In this document: one piece after another, positions 50,902-61,930 of the stretch
Layout of the letters: every line of letters starts with the position of its first letter
Position numbering within the stretch: the first letter of the stretch is position 1
Assembly (NCBI GenBank): GCA_032717465.1
Contig: CM064658.1
Coordinates: 8,104,895 to 8,168,894, forward strand
Source: Coenobita brevimanus
Taxonomy: Eukaryota; Arthropoda; Malacostraca; Decapoda; Coenobitidae
Reading direction: 5' to 3'
Length of the DNA stretch: 64,000 nt
Made by a program: the position numbers and the translations under genes
The notes under the pieces: generated by a model
Told to the model about the DNA's origin: nothing
Seen by the model: the letters and a program-made list of their open reading frames with translations, nothing else
Database searches by the model: none

Positions 50902-51749
50902 TGTTCTGGTGTCAACATCTTTTTCCATATGTAGTTGTAGTATCACACATTTTACATAATAATTTTTAAAGCTGTTTAGTCATAATTAACAGTGTGTAAT
51001 GAAGTGTGAATGATGAACAACCAAATATCATTTCGCTGTTAGCTGTGGTATACTGCAGGAAGAAGGTGGATGGCAGACCACAAGGGCCACCCTGTTTCAA
51101 TTATAAAAAGAAGGTTAGGAGAAGTGAAAAGATATCTGAATAAGTGCGTAAGCGTAAAGCCCTGGGGAACCATTTATTATGTTGGTATATGTGAATGTAC
51201 TTAATACCATTTTATAGAGGTGTATAATGTGCTAGTAGAGTTGTCATTTATCTCTACTTTTTGCATAAGCCCAGAGTATATGTAATGCTTGGCACCTCAC
51301 TTTTTAGCTGACCTAAGCACCGCGCCCTAGTCGGCACGGTGAGCGTTCAGCGTCAGAACCCGTTTTACAGTTATAAAGGGAGGTGGTGTCGCTCCTACAT
51401 ATCTCTCGGGTCGCAGTTATATTATTCTGTACCCAGTAAAGAGAGATTTAATCTGCTCATTTCTGTCACCTTACGCTACCACTTAATAACAGACCAGCTT
51501 CCACCTTCTCGTGGCAGAGGACCTTTTGGTGGGGAAGTGTCGGGCAGTGACGGCGAGTAGCTGACGTGTACTACAGACAGTGTCGTCGATCCAACACGGT
51601 GGTCTAGTTATACTTACAGCAGAACACTTAATATGTAGTCAACTGCTACTCCATAACGGCTACACTAAATTGGTGGCCAGCAGTGCGACGATACATTTTA
51701 TTGGTGCTAGCAGTGGCACGATATTTAGTGCTAGCCGTGTACCGATACA
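50902..51749 (+). repeat. 3' LTR
   Basis: TGTTCTGG to GATACA, 848 bp, nearly identical to the 5' LTR. The upstream GGCCGAGCGA stands in the polypurine-tract position but is only weakly purine-rich. Confidence 0.92.
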
Positions 51750-54330
51750 AGGAGTACATGGGGGATGTGTGTATGGTATAAGGAATGCAGAAGGGGAAAG
51801 GATACTTGAGTCTGGGGAGGCAACAGACATGATTGTGTGCAACATATATTTTAGGAAAAGAAAGAGTAGGTTAATTACGTATGAGTCTGGGGGAAATAGT
51901 AGTCAGATACTGTAGATTATTTTCTGGTTAGGAGGGCTGACAGGAGGTTAGTGTGGGATGTTAAAGTTATAGGAAGTGAGGAGTGGGTGCAGCAGCACAA
52001 ACTATTGATTTGTGATATGGTGCTTAACGAATGAGTGACGAAAAAGAGGACTTATGTACCTAGGAGGAAAATATGGAAGCTGAAAAACCAAGTAGTAAGG
52101 GATGCCTTCTATAGCGACATGAGGAGAGTGGTGGCTGAGCAGGGAGCCATCGACAGAGGTGTTAATGAACAGTACAGAGCCGTCAAGAACAATCTCTTGA
52201 GAGTTACAGATGTAACATGCCATTGGACAAGAGGACCACCAAGACATAAAGTTACTTGGTGGTGGGATGAGGGTGTAGAAGCTGCAGTTAAGGAGAAAAG
52301 AAGGCTTTTCCGAGAATGGAAGAAGGGTGGTAACAAGAAGGAATACTTGGCTGCCAAGCGTAGGGCTAGAAGAGAGATATACAGGGCGAAGTCTGAGTCA
52401 CAGAGACTTTTACTTGATAAGCTAAATCGTGGAGAAAGGAAAAATATGATATTAAAAGGTGGCAAATCAGATGAAGAGGGATAATCGGGATATTAAAGGT
52501 GAGCAGTGTGTGAAGAATGATGAAGGAAGGGTAGTGGTGAACAGCGAGGATATTAAAGATGCATGGAGAGAGCATTATAGCCGGTTGTTGAATGAGGAGT
52601 TTGACTGGGACAGGGAAGGTTTGGAGCCAGCAGATCCAGTGTTTGTCCCTTGGCCTTTGATTGACGCTGCTACTGTGAGTGAGGCAATAGGCAGGATGCA
52701 GGTAGGGAAGGCAGCAGGTGTGTCTGGGTTGACTGCCAAAATGTTGAAGGCCTCAGGAGATACAGGGGTGAGGTTAGTCACTGACCTGATAAATATGATT
52801 ATTTATGAGTGTGTTGTCCCAGATGATTGGTTGAAGAGTGTAATTATAAATGTGTATAAAGGGAAGGGTGATGTCCTGGAAAGAGGAAATTATAGAGGTA
52901 TAAAGCTTTTAGATCAGATAATGAAGGTAATGGAGTGTTTTAGAAGGCATGATTAGAGAAAGAGTGAATATTGATGAGATGCAGTTTGGGTTTATGCCAG
53001 GTAGGGGGACCACTGATGCCATATTCATTGTTCGACAGCTCCAAGAAAAATATATTGGAAGGAGAAGGGATCTGTATTTTGTTTTTGTTGACTTGGAAAA
53101 GCCCTTTGACAGAGTCCCTAGAGAGGTGGTGAAGTGGGCAATGAGAAAGTTTGACTTGAAGGAGTGGCTAGTTAGGGTGGTTATGGCTATGTATGTGGGT
53201 GCTCACATCCAGGTAAGAGTGAATGGAGATTTGAGTGATGAGTTTTCTGTGAATGTTGGTGTGCATCAGGGGTCAGTTTTAAGTCCCATGTTGTTTATCA
53301 TGGTACTTGAAGCCCTCTCACGTGCCTTTAGAAACGGACTCCTGTGGGAGATGTTTTATGCTGATGATTTGGTGCTGATTGCAGAGAACAAAAAGGGAGG
53401 TGGAGGAACGGTTTAGGAAGTGGAGAGATGGTATGGGACACAAAGGATTAAGGGTAAATGCATATAAAACAAAAGTGATGATATCTAGGGCTGGTGGCGG
53501 TACTGTCAAAGACGAGGGAGAGTGGCCATGTGCAGTTTGCCACATTCCATCTTGTGTGGTGTTTGTGATAAATGGGTGCACAAGAGATGTAGTGGTATCA
53601 GTGGTAGACTGCGAGACAATGCTGATTTTATGTGTATGGCTTGTCAGGGAGAGCAGGTGGTGATTGTCAGGCTTGAAAGGATTGAACTTGCTGGTGAATC
53701 TCTTGAGTGTGTGGAAGAGTTTTGTTATTTGGGAGACATGCTGTGTGCTGGAGGTGGGGCTGGAGCTAGCTCTATGGCTAGGGTGAGGAGTGGTTGGAAG
53801 AAGTTCAAGGAGCTCTTGCCTCTCCTGACATTGAGAAGACTCTCCCTACGTGCTATGGGGTCTTTGTATGCAGCATGTGTTATGAGTGTAATGCTGTATG
53901 GTAGTGAGACCTGGGCAGTAAATGAGGAGGATATTCACCAGCTCAGACGTACAGAAATGACAATGATTAGGAGGATGTGTAGTGCGTCCCTGCATGCAAG
54001 GTCTGGGGGGGCTGGGTTTACGATGGAAGAGTTGAGAGGTAGGATGGGAGTGGAGTGTATTGGTGTTGTGATGAGAAGAGGTAGACTGAGATGGTTTGGA
54101 CACGTGGAGAGGATGGGGGATGATAACTGGGTGAGGAAGGTGAGAAGTGTTAATACTAGGGGTGGGGTTATGAGGGGTAGACCAAGAAAGACATGGGACG
54201 AGGTCATTAAGTTTGACCTCAGGGTTAAGGGATTGAACAGGGAGGCTGCAATGGATCGTGCTGCATGGAGAGCTGCCATTAGGTGACCAAGGCTGACGCA
54301 TGTTGGAGCCTTTAAAAACGAAAAACAAAA
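51750..54330 (+). mobile_element. LINE A copy A2, 3' part
   Basis: It resumes with GVHGGCVYGIRNAEGERILE (endonuclease end) and has a stop in the SQI-DYF region (51913-51915). The linker follows (52035-52484), then RT: LTAKMLKASGDTG, GTTDAIFIVRQLQEKYIG, VDLEKPFDRVPREVV (53090; Pro for the usual Ala), GVHQGSVLSPMLF and YADDLVLIA (~53360) with both catalytic Asp residues. A frameshift lies near 53390. The finger region keeps C-A-V-C but has lost ~20 bp afterwards (near 53543). The C-terminal domain (53522-54286) is open through LRWFGHVERMGDDNW and GRPRKTWDE. The 3' UTR ends CCTTTAAAAACGAAAAAC. Confidence 0.85.
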
Positions 54331-54334
54331 CAGT

Positions 54335-56370
54335 ACTCCTGTGGAAGATTCTGACGGGTTGATAGGGGTAAAAACTGAGTCTCTGATGCATTAAAAACAA
54401 CAAAATTATTTTTACCCCAGTCAGAGATACGAGCCATGTCAGATATTAGGTGTGCCATAGCCTCATCCCTTGTTTGTTGAAGTAACTGCTGAGGTGGACG
54501 TTGCAGGAACCGAATGGAAAGGTGAAGGGTGGAATCATCAGCGTACGAGTGGATAGGGTTAGATGTAGCTACAGCTTAGAAGATCATTGATGAATAAAAG
54601 GAAAAGAGTTGGTAACAGGACAGAGCCCTAAGGAACACCACTGTTGATAGATTTAGGAGAAGAACAATGGCTGTCTACAACAGCGACTATATAACAACCA
54701 GAAATGAAGCTATAGATGAAGGCACAGATAGCAGGATAGAAACTGTAAGAGGGCAGTTTGGAAATGAAAGATTTATGCCAAACTCGATCAAAAGCCTTTG
54801 AGATGTCAAGTGCAATGGCAAAGCTTTTGCCAAAGTCCCAAAAGGAGGATGACCAGTAGTCTGAAAGGTAGGTGAGAAGATCGCCAGTGGAGCATCGCTG
54901 ACAGAAGCTATACTGACGATCAGAAAGAAGGTTGTAATAGGAAAGATGCTTTAAAATTTTTATGTTAAGAATGATAAGAAAGATGCTTTACAATTTTCAT
55001 GTTAAGAACAGACTCGAAAACTTTTGAGACGCAGGATGTTAACGTAATTGGACAATAGTTAGAGGGTTGGGAATGGTCACCCTTCTTTGGAACTGGCTGA
55101 ATGAGAGCAAATTTCCAGCAAGAAGGAAAGGTACAAGTTGACAGACAAAGGCAAAAGAGTTTACCTAGGCAGGGTGTAAGCACAGAAGCACAGTTCTTGA
55201 GGACAACAGGAGGGGCTCCATCAAGCCCATATGCCTTGTTAGTACTGAGGCCAGTGATGGCAGAAAATACATCAGCTGAAGATATTTTAATGTCAGCCAT
55301 GAGGAAGTCAGAGGGGGGAAGTGATGGAGGAACAGCACCGGAATTGTCTAAGGTGGAATTGGAGGAGAAAGTCTAAGCGAAGAGATCTGTTTTATCAGTA
55401 GAAGAAATGGCTACAGAGTCATCAGAGTAGAAAAGAGGAGGGAAGGATGATGAGGTAAAGTTGTTAGAAAGGTTTTTGGCAAGGTGCCAGAAGGAACAGG
55501 AAGAATTCAAGTTGGAGAGTTGAAAGCATTTAGTATGAATGAAATTATTTTTAGCAAAGTGAAGAACAGACTTAGCATTTCGGGCAGAAACATAAAATAG
55601 ACGTGATTCAGGGGTGGGTTGGCTCCGGTACTTTTTATAGGTCCTCTCCTTGTTGCGGACAGCATTAGAACAAGCGTGATTAAACCAAGGCTTTCTTGCA
55701 TTAGTCAAAGGATATGAGAAAGGAATGTATGCTTCCATGCCCGAAAGAATAACCTCTGTAATGAGCAAGGCACACTCAGATGGCTCCTGGCCATGGAAGC
55801 AATAATCATTCCAGGGAAAAGCAAAGAAGTACTGCCTGAGGGCCTCCCAATCCACAGCTCCAAAGTGCTACAGATGACGTTCTTTGGAGGGTCCACAGGC
55901 CGTGCCGACGCGATAGGACAGGTTAAAGTAATAAGGGTATGATCGGAGGAGCCCAATGGAGAGAAAAGATTAATATGTAAGCAGAAGGATTAGTTGTAAG
56001 GAAGTGGTCAAGTATGTTGCAGCTCTCTCCAAGGCTGTCAGGGATATGGGTACGATGCTGTACAAGCTGCTCTAGGTCATTAAGGATAGAAAAGATGAAG
56101 GCTTGTTCACCGGGTGGATCAGTGAAAGGAGAGAAGAGTCAAAGGTGGTGGTAAACACTGAAATCTCCTAGAATGGATATTTCAGAGAATGGAGAAATGG
56201 ATAGAATGTGTTCCCTTGTAGAAGTAAGATAGTCGAAGAATTTTTGATAGTCAGTAGAATTAGGAGATAGGTAAATAGCGCAGATATATTAGTCAGAGAA
56301 TGACAGGAGAGCCAAAGCCAGAGAGTAGAGAATTTAGAAGAATCAAGTCCAGGAACACGAGAGCAAGATA
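54335..56370 (-). mobile_element. LINE E, endonuclease end and RT part
   Basis: On the minus strand: endonuclease end (SSDHTLITLTCPIASARPVD, 55705-55956), linker (MDWEALRQYFFAFPWNDYCF, ARKPWFNHACSNAVRNKERT, 55373-55855), RT entry (LSTNKAYGLDGAPPVVLKNC, PVPKKGDHSQPSNYCPITL, 54965-55300), ALDISKAFDRVWHK (~54800) and SYADDSTLHLS at ~54535 with both catalytic Asp residues. It stops at NASETQFLPLSTRQNLP, and the following part of the protein is at 42050 beyond LINE A2. Stops and frameshifts are present near 54960, 55350 and 55860. Jockey/CR1-like; exact clade unresolved. Confidence 0.82.
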
Positions 56371-56382
56371 GGTTGTTGCGTA

Positions 56383-57103
56383 CACTGTGAATGTAGGCAA
56401 GAGTAAAGTTCAGGTCTTTGAGAGAAATGAAGTCAGTGGATGTACAATGAGGCTGAATGATGAGGAAATGGAAAATATGAGTGCATTTAAGTACTTAGGT
56501 AGTGGGATGAGTAAGGATGGAAGTTTGGAGGATGAAATGCTTGAAAGGGTGCAACAAGGAAGAAAGGTTGATGGTTCTTTGAAAGTAGTGATAAGAAATA
56601 GGGAAGTGAGCAAGGAAGTAAAAAAGTCACTGCATAACAGTACTGTGATACCAACTCTAATGTATGGAAGTGAAGCCTGGACCTTGATGGAAGGACACAA
56701 GAGTGGGTGCAGTGGAAATGAGTTATTTGAGAGGCACATGTAGAGTTACGTGGAGAGATGGACTGACAAATGAGGACGTGAAGAAGCGTTGTGGCGTGGA
56801 TGTAGGTGTTGTTAGAAAGAGTTAAGAGAAATACATTCAGGTGGTTTGGCCACGTGAAGATGGAGGGCGAGATACCAACGAGGAAAGTGTATGTGAGTGA
56901 GGTGGAGGGGGGGGGGGGAAAGAAGGGGTAGGGCAATGATGAGATGGAGGGATGAAGTGGAGAGGTATATGACAGATGGGGGTGTGGGTTGAGGGGAAGG
57001 CAGTGAAATGGCGGAGGACAGGGCGACAGGGAGGCGATTTGTTTGTGGCCACTCCTTACAGGGTTGAGGTGTCTGGCAACAGCCTAAATAGATAGACAGA
57101 TAT
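56383..57103 (+). mobile_element. LINE B copy B6, 3' fragment
   Basis: It begins NVGKSKVQVFERNEVSGCTM and continues FKYLGSGMSKDGSLEDEMLE, PTLMYGSEAWTLMEG (56387-56743). In shifted frames the WFGHV region follows, ending in GGTTGAGGTGTCTGGCAACA and a GATAGACAGATA tail. A G run (~56907) sits in the GRGRGRP region. Confidence 0.78.
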
Positions 57104-57269
57104 TGTACAGCAGGAAATAATAATAAAAAAAACAAAAACAAGACAAAGCAGAATTCTCCCTATTCTTTAAACAGTATTCTGCAAGAGTCTTAAATACTGT
57201 GATGTACTGTGTGTTGTGCTGTCATTCAATAACCATACATGTAAAGGTACAGTATTTCAACGCTAAAGA
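57104..57269. other. No gene seen
   Basis: A-rich sequence after the LINE B6 tail. Confidence 0.4.
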
Positions 57270-57450
57270 GGGATGCCTTTATGCGGTGGCACTGATATAA
57301 CCATGCAGAGCAACTGCCTTGTTATAAAAACGTCCCTAAACTAGTTTCCTGTCCTCAAGAAAGACGGTGGACTCCAGGGGAGCAGTAGCTTCAGTCTCTA
57401 GTCCACCAGATTCACATTTCAAATGGTCCTGGGGCAACAACAACAGGTAC
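57270..57450 (-). repeat. Interspersed repeat R3, minus strand
   Basis: Reverse complement has TGTTGTTGCCCCAGGACCAT, TGGTGGACTAGAGACTGAAG and TATATCAGTGCCACCG, matching the R3 block order at 31335-31505. Confidence 0.6.
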
Positions 57451-57684
57451 CGGTAGTCCTCATTACATAATTTTCATACAAACGGTTCTCTGAATTGAAG
57501 GAAATGGCAAACTGACTTTATAGGTACTATAGAGGTTTAACCAGTGATTCACCTTTTAATGTATAATATGTACTTGGTATTTACCTGAAAAAAGGAGAAA
57601 AATAAAAAAGCTACTTCAAATGAGAACTTATTATTAATACTGATATACTTTCATGCTTAAGGGGGAACCAGTGGTTGAATCTGC

Positions 57685-57785
57685 AAAAACTCACCCTGTC
57701 TAAAGAAAGTTAAATTCAATAACTCACCCTGTCTAGAGAAAGTTAAATTCAAAAACTCAGTCTGTCTAAAGAAAGTTAAATGAGT
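57685..57785 (+). repeat. Short tandem repeat, about three units
   Basis: AACTCACCCTGTCTAAAGAA plus AGTTAAATTCAA is repeated roughly three times with small changes. Confidence 0.75.
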
Positions 57786-58113
57786 TAAATAAGAAACTTC
57801 ATACTGTGAAGCGTCAATACAGTATGTTGCGACTAAGAAAGTGGAAGTTATAGGTACCGGTACAGGGAAAGAATGACCTAAGAGGAAAAAAATCTCTAAT
57901 CCCTTTTAACTCAATTGAAGGTGGAATGTACTCACCAAGGTCTAGTGAGATATAAGGTCTGATCATTTCTGGCTAAAAATGGGACGACTCCCCGCGTGAT
58001 GTCACGTGACACCCGAGCCCGCCACTCCAGTAGGGTTAAGGCGATCAGTTGGACTTGGACTCCACTTGGGTGAAGATCCTCAGCTCCTGGCTTTTCACTC
58101 CAAGCTAGGTTAA

Positions 58114-59145
58114 CCCCTTATGGGCGGGCAACATATCAATTATACGACTGTGTGGGGCGGCATATTTATGGAAAAATAAAGTATCAAGGAATAAGCCTAA
58201 ACATACATAAATCGATGAAAATGGATGAAAAACGAAGGCAAGAGGTGTTACATGCGTGGTAATACGTCTCTGCTGGCTGTGGGAACAGGAGGGGAGGAGT
58301 GCGGGCAGGCAGCTTATCACCAGGCACACCTGCAAGGCTAGCAAACTATTCACTCATTTGCTTGTTCTTCACCACTGAACACTATCACTTATGCATTCTT
58401 TACACTATTCATTGTCTTCAGAATCTTATGTATGTGTTTTCTATTTTACTTGAACACTTATAACAATAAAACTGAAGTACATAAACTGTACAGTAAGACC
58501 TCACTATAACGGATTAATTGGGGTCCAAACCATTCCGAAAAATGTGAAATTCCGATAAAAGCGACATCCGGACTTCCCCCTGCTAATCCGGACTTTTTCC
58601 GATATATCAGACATTAGTCCAGATTGCATGAACAGTTTTTAAACTATTTTGACTAGTACTGCAGTACTTTACTGTATTATAACTTCATTACATTAATCAA
58701 ATGGTATATTATATATAATAATACAGTACTGTACACTGATACAGACATGTTTTATTTACATTATTGTGGTGAACATAACTGAAGTGGCCAGGCAGTCCGG
58801 ACTGCTTCAGGCTTTATTGGACTTTTTCTGATATAGGGGAATTTAGTCCGGTAACTCCTCGAGTCCGATAAAAGCGAATTCCAGTCTATTGAAGTCCGTT
58901 ATATCAAGGTTTTACCGTATACAGTACTATTTTACTTGAACAATTATAACACTACAATTTATATATGTCTATTCTATTTTACTTGTTTCAAGGCTTGGGA
59001 AAGTAGGGGGCAAGACAACAGGTGACAAGGATGCCTTATCACCCAATTTCACCCATAAATTAGGACCAAAAATGGCCGGACGTTACGTAACGTCGCCCGG
59101 CTCCTCACGCATGGACATTATGTAACGTCATCTGCCCATTAGAGG
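58114..59145. mobile_element. piggyBac-like non-autonomous element with a nested MITE
   Basis: TTAA flanks it (58110-58113, 59146-59149). Inner ends are CCCCTTATGGGCGGGC on the left and CCTCTAATGGGCAGAT from the right, an imperfect inverted repeat. Near the right end is a perfect 16-bp palindrome GACGTTACGTAACGTC (~59081-59096) and a second TAACGTCAT site. It contains the element at 58491-58917. No transposase visible. Confidence 0.65.
58491..58917. mobile_element. MITE of Tc1/pogo type (TA target)
   Basis: TA flanks on both sides (58489-58490, 58918-58919). The ends are inverted repeats: CAGTAAGACCTCACTATAAC on the left and CGGTAAAACCTTGATATAAC from the right. Internal GTCCGATAAAAGCG-like sequences repeat. 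Length 427 bp; no ORF. The end sequence resembles pogo/Tigger-derived MITEs. Confidence 0.75.
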
Positions 59146-59149
59146 TTAA

Positions 59150-59689
59150 TGGTGTGCCGTGCAGTTTACATATGCACATCCTCGCAACGTTAAAATAAGG
59201 AAAATGGAGATAAACATTTATGTTGTTTCCCAAAGGATGAGAAATTGAAAAAAAGGTGGATTTATCTTTGTGGAAGAGATCATATTAATGTCAGCAAATT
59301 CAACTTACCAAGGCTGAGAGGTAACCTTGCAGCTGACTGGTTGTTAAAGTGCAACCATTATTAGCAATACAGGTTACAATAACTGACTGAAGAAATGACT
59401 GCCAAAATAAAATATACATTATATAGTTATTTGTGTGGATTAATTTAAAAATGGGGCCTTATAAAGTTTGTAAGATGGTCTAGACACATCTGAAATTTTG
59501 AATTCCCGGGTCAAATCAAAACACAACCAAATAAAATTTTAAGAGTAAAACACAACCATTTAAAATTTTAAGAGTACTGTACCTTGATTCTCTTCCCCCC
59601 CATGTTCAGGGAAAACAAGGTAAATGATGCCATTATGGTGATACTTTGTAAAATATAACCTTGAAATATACAGTATATTTCATTCATAC
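59150..59689. other. No gene seen
   Basis: AT-rich; one ~30-bp local duplication (AAATTTTAAGAGTA near 59535 and 59565). Confidence 0.5.
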
Positions 59690-60110
59690 ATTCATCATCC
59701 AGTCCTACGTTGCCCCATGAGAAGCGTAGGAGGCCAGGGCTAGGCAAGTTGGTCCTGACATTAAAGATGAGAGTGACCAGCCTCACTTATCCCCGAGTGG
59801 CATTACATGAGCAATAAACCCCAACCACCCCTTGGATATAAACCTTCACCGGCTCAATCCAGCTGGAGCGCCGTAATTAACTACTAAACCACCAGGCACC
59901 AAAATTTGGTTATATGGTTACTACCCAGCATAGTAAATGGTTTCCTGGTGTACAGGAAACAATTTGGCTTGTCACTCAGTGTACAGTTACCCACAGGCAG
60001 AAGGAAGAGGAAAGAATGAAGGAAAGAAAGACAGAAGAGGAAGTGTAATGTCATCCATAGGCAGAAGAACGAGGAAAGAATGAAGGAATGAAAGACAAAA
60101 ATATATACAG
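59690..60110 (-). repeat. Interspersed repeat S2, longest copy
   Basis: Reverse complement reads a pyrimidine-rich head, GTGACAAGCCAAATTG, TACTATGCTGGGTAGTAACC, GGTGGTTTAGTAGTTAATTA (A-box place), GGTTTATATCC (B-box place), then GGGGATAAGTGAGGCTGG to GGATGATGAATG. It agrees with 15950-16290 block by block. Confidence 0.65.
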
Positions 60111-60145
60111 TACATATTAACACCTTTATCATCCTTAGGAAGGTG

Positions 60146-60297
60146 TAGTGCGGTGGTGTGTGTAGTGTGGTATATCTGATGTGGTGTGGTGGCATGTATG
60201 GTGTGGTATATCTGATTTGGTGTGGTGGTGTGTGCAATGTGGTATATCTGATTTGGTGTGGTGGTGTGTGCAATGTGGTATATCTCAAGTGGTGTTG
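60146..60297. repeat. 39-bp minisatellite, about four units
   Basis: The unit contains GTGTGGTATATCTGATTTGG and TGTGGTGGTGTGTGCAA. The period is divisible by three, so the minus strand reads as a 13-residue repeat (IRYTTLHTPPHQ), most likely without meaning. Confidence 0.88.
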
Positions 60298-60619
60298 TGT
60301 TGTGTTACTAGTGTAGTCACAGTCTTGCAGGAGCTGCTTAGCATGGACCGATCAGCCTACTGTTGTCATAATTTTTTCTCATGTTTTAAGGAAAGTTGTA
60401 AAAAGTTCACTCTGTGTTTGTAGTGCCCTCCATTCCCTCCCTTCTTTGCCTGAAATATGTGTGTGAAAACAACTGGTATGGAAGTTGAAGTAACAACAGG
60501 GAAGTGTCACAGGCTGGTGATTATGATGATGGTGGTGGATGAGGTATTGGTGATTATAATGGTAAGACAGGTATACTGTAGAAGCTGAAGGAATTACGGT
60601 AGTGATGCACTGGTGATGG

Positions 60620-60748
60620 TCTCTCAATCTATCTATTGCCAGATGCCGTAATCCAATATGGGGTGGCCACAAACAAATCGCCTCCACGTTTCCCTGTCCC
60701 CCGCCATTTCACTGCCCTGCTCCCAACTCACACCCCCCTCTCTCATAT
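60620..60748 (-). repeat. LINE B 3' end fragment
   Basis: CTATCTATTGCCAGATGCCG to CCCCCCTCTCTCATATA, minus strand; breaks off into GAT-rich sequence. Confidence 0.7.
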
Positions 60749-61015
60749 ATGGTGATGGTAATTATTATAATGGTGATAATGATGGTGACAGTGGTAGCTG
60801 TAATCATGGTAAATGACGATGATGGTACTTATGTTTCTAGTGTCCTGTTAAGCCTTATTTGTCAGAATACCTGTATGTGTGTGATGAAATTTATAGAAGT
60901 TGATGGTGACGATGATAAGAGGTATGTTAATAGTGATGACGACGATAATGATGAAAAGCATTAATACTAAGGAATAAACAGCAATAATGTTTCATCACCA
61001 TCATACTGGAAACGA
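60749..61015. repeat. GATGAT/GGTGAT-rich low-complexity tract
   Basis: Interrupted GAT, GGT and AAT trinucleotides lie between two LINE B ends. Short Asp/Met/Val-rich ORFs here are not credible genes. Confidence 0.7.
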
Positions 61016-61017
61016 TC

Positions 61018-61930
61018 AGTCTATCTATCTATTGCCAGACGCCTAAATCCCATTCGGGATGGCCACAAACAAATCGCCTCCACGTCGCCCTGTCTCCTGC
61101 CATTTCACTACCCTGCTCCCAACTCACACCCCCCTCTCTCATATACCTCTCCATCCCATCCCTCCATCTCATCCTCGGCCCCCCCCTCCCTCCACCTCAC
61201 TCACATACACTGTCTTCGTCAGTCTTTCACCCTCCATCCTCTCCACATGGCCAAACCACCTCAGTGTGTTCCTCATAACGCTTCCTATCACATCCACATC
61301 AACACCACAACGCTCCTTTATATCCTCATTTGTCAGCCTGTCTCTCCATGTGACTCCACAGGCTCCTCTTAAATAACTCATTTCCACTGCTCTCACTCTT
61401 GACTTGTGTCCTTCCAACAACGTCCAAGCTTCACTTCCATACGTTAGAGTTGGTATCACAATACTGTCATGTAGTAACTTTTTCACTTCCATGCTCACTT
61501 TCCTGTTTCTTATCACTGCTTTCAAGGAACCAGCAACCTTTCTTCCCTGCTGTACCCTTTCAAGCACTTCACCCTCCAAACCTCCATCCTTACTCATCAC
61601 ACTACCCAAGTACTTAAACATACTCACATTTTCCAATTCCTCACCATCCAACCTCACTGTACAATCACTGACTTCACCTCTCTCAAAGACCATCACTTTA
61701 CTCTTCCCTACATTCACCTTTAGATTCCGTTTCTTACACACTCTCCCAAACTCATCCACCAAGCCTTGCAGCTCCCCTTCATCTTCACTCAACAACACAG
61801 TATCATCTGCAAACAACAGTACAGGGAGTTTCCAAACACTATCCTCTCTCACCAGGGCCACTCCAACATCCACTACCCTACCTTGTACCTCTTTTATTAC
61901 CCCATCCATGTACAGATTGAACAACAATCA
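61018..61930 (-). mobile_element. LINE B copy B5, best preserved 3' half
   Basis: Minus strand from RT palm to the CTAT tail at 61018. Nearly consensus with B3; 5'-truncated at ~61930 in SPWLFNLYMDG. Confidence 0.85.
61169..61927 (-). CDS. LINE B reverse transcriptase C-terminal half, open
   Basis: A 252-residue open frame: LFNLYMDGVIKEVQGRVVDV, LLFADDTVLLSEDEGELQGL with intact FADD near residue 33, LKVNVGKSKVMVFERGEV, MFKYLGSVMSKDG, PTLTYGSEAWTLLEG and TLRWFGHVERMEGERLTK, ending in a Gly/Arg-rich stretch. It covers the second half of the RT palm, the thumb and the C-terminal domain. The start shown is only the first Met after truncation. The fingers and endonuclease are missing, so no active protein is expected. 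It is the best local reference for scoring the other family B copies. Confidence 0.8.
   Translation of the reverse strand: MLFNLYMDGVIKEVQGRVVDVGVALVREDSVWKLPVLLFADDTVLLSEDEGELQGLVDEFGRVCKKRNLKVNVGKSKVMVFERGEVSDCTVRLDGEELENVSMFKYLGSVMSKDGGLEGEVLERVQQGRKVAGSLKAVIRNRKVSMEVKKLLHDSIVIPTLTYGSEAWTLLEGHKSRVRAVEMSYLRGACGVTWRDRLTNEDIKERCGVDVDVIGSVMRNTLRWFGHVERMEGERLTKTVYVSEVEGGGGRG

Larger units (their letters stand above)
43207..51749 (+). mobile_element. Env-bearing Ty3/gypsy-type LTR retrotransposon inside LINE A2
   Basis: The element is 8543 bp, with two LTRs (843 and 848 bp, ~1% different) and gag, pol and a third, Env-like gene in order. The 4-bp sequence AGGA flanks it (43203-43206 and 51750-51753), a target duplication. 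LINE A coding sequence is continuous if one copy of AGGA and the element are removed. The domain order protease, RT, RNase H, integrase identifies a Ty3/gypsy-type pol. The similar LTRs indicate recent insertion, but the genes carry many frame breaks and an RT deletion, so it may have been copied by other elements' proteins or accumulated damage in a short time. Confidence 0.88.

Noticed and set aside
59884..60288. Minus-strand ORF with 13-residue repeats
   Set aside because: Generated by the 39-bp minisatellite; no start context or domain.
60749..60964. Asp/Met/Val-rich ORF at 60749-60964
   Set aside because: Encoded by a GAT-rich low-complexity tract.
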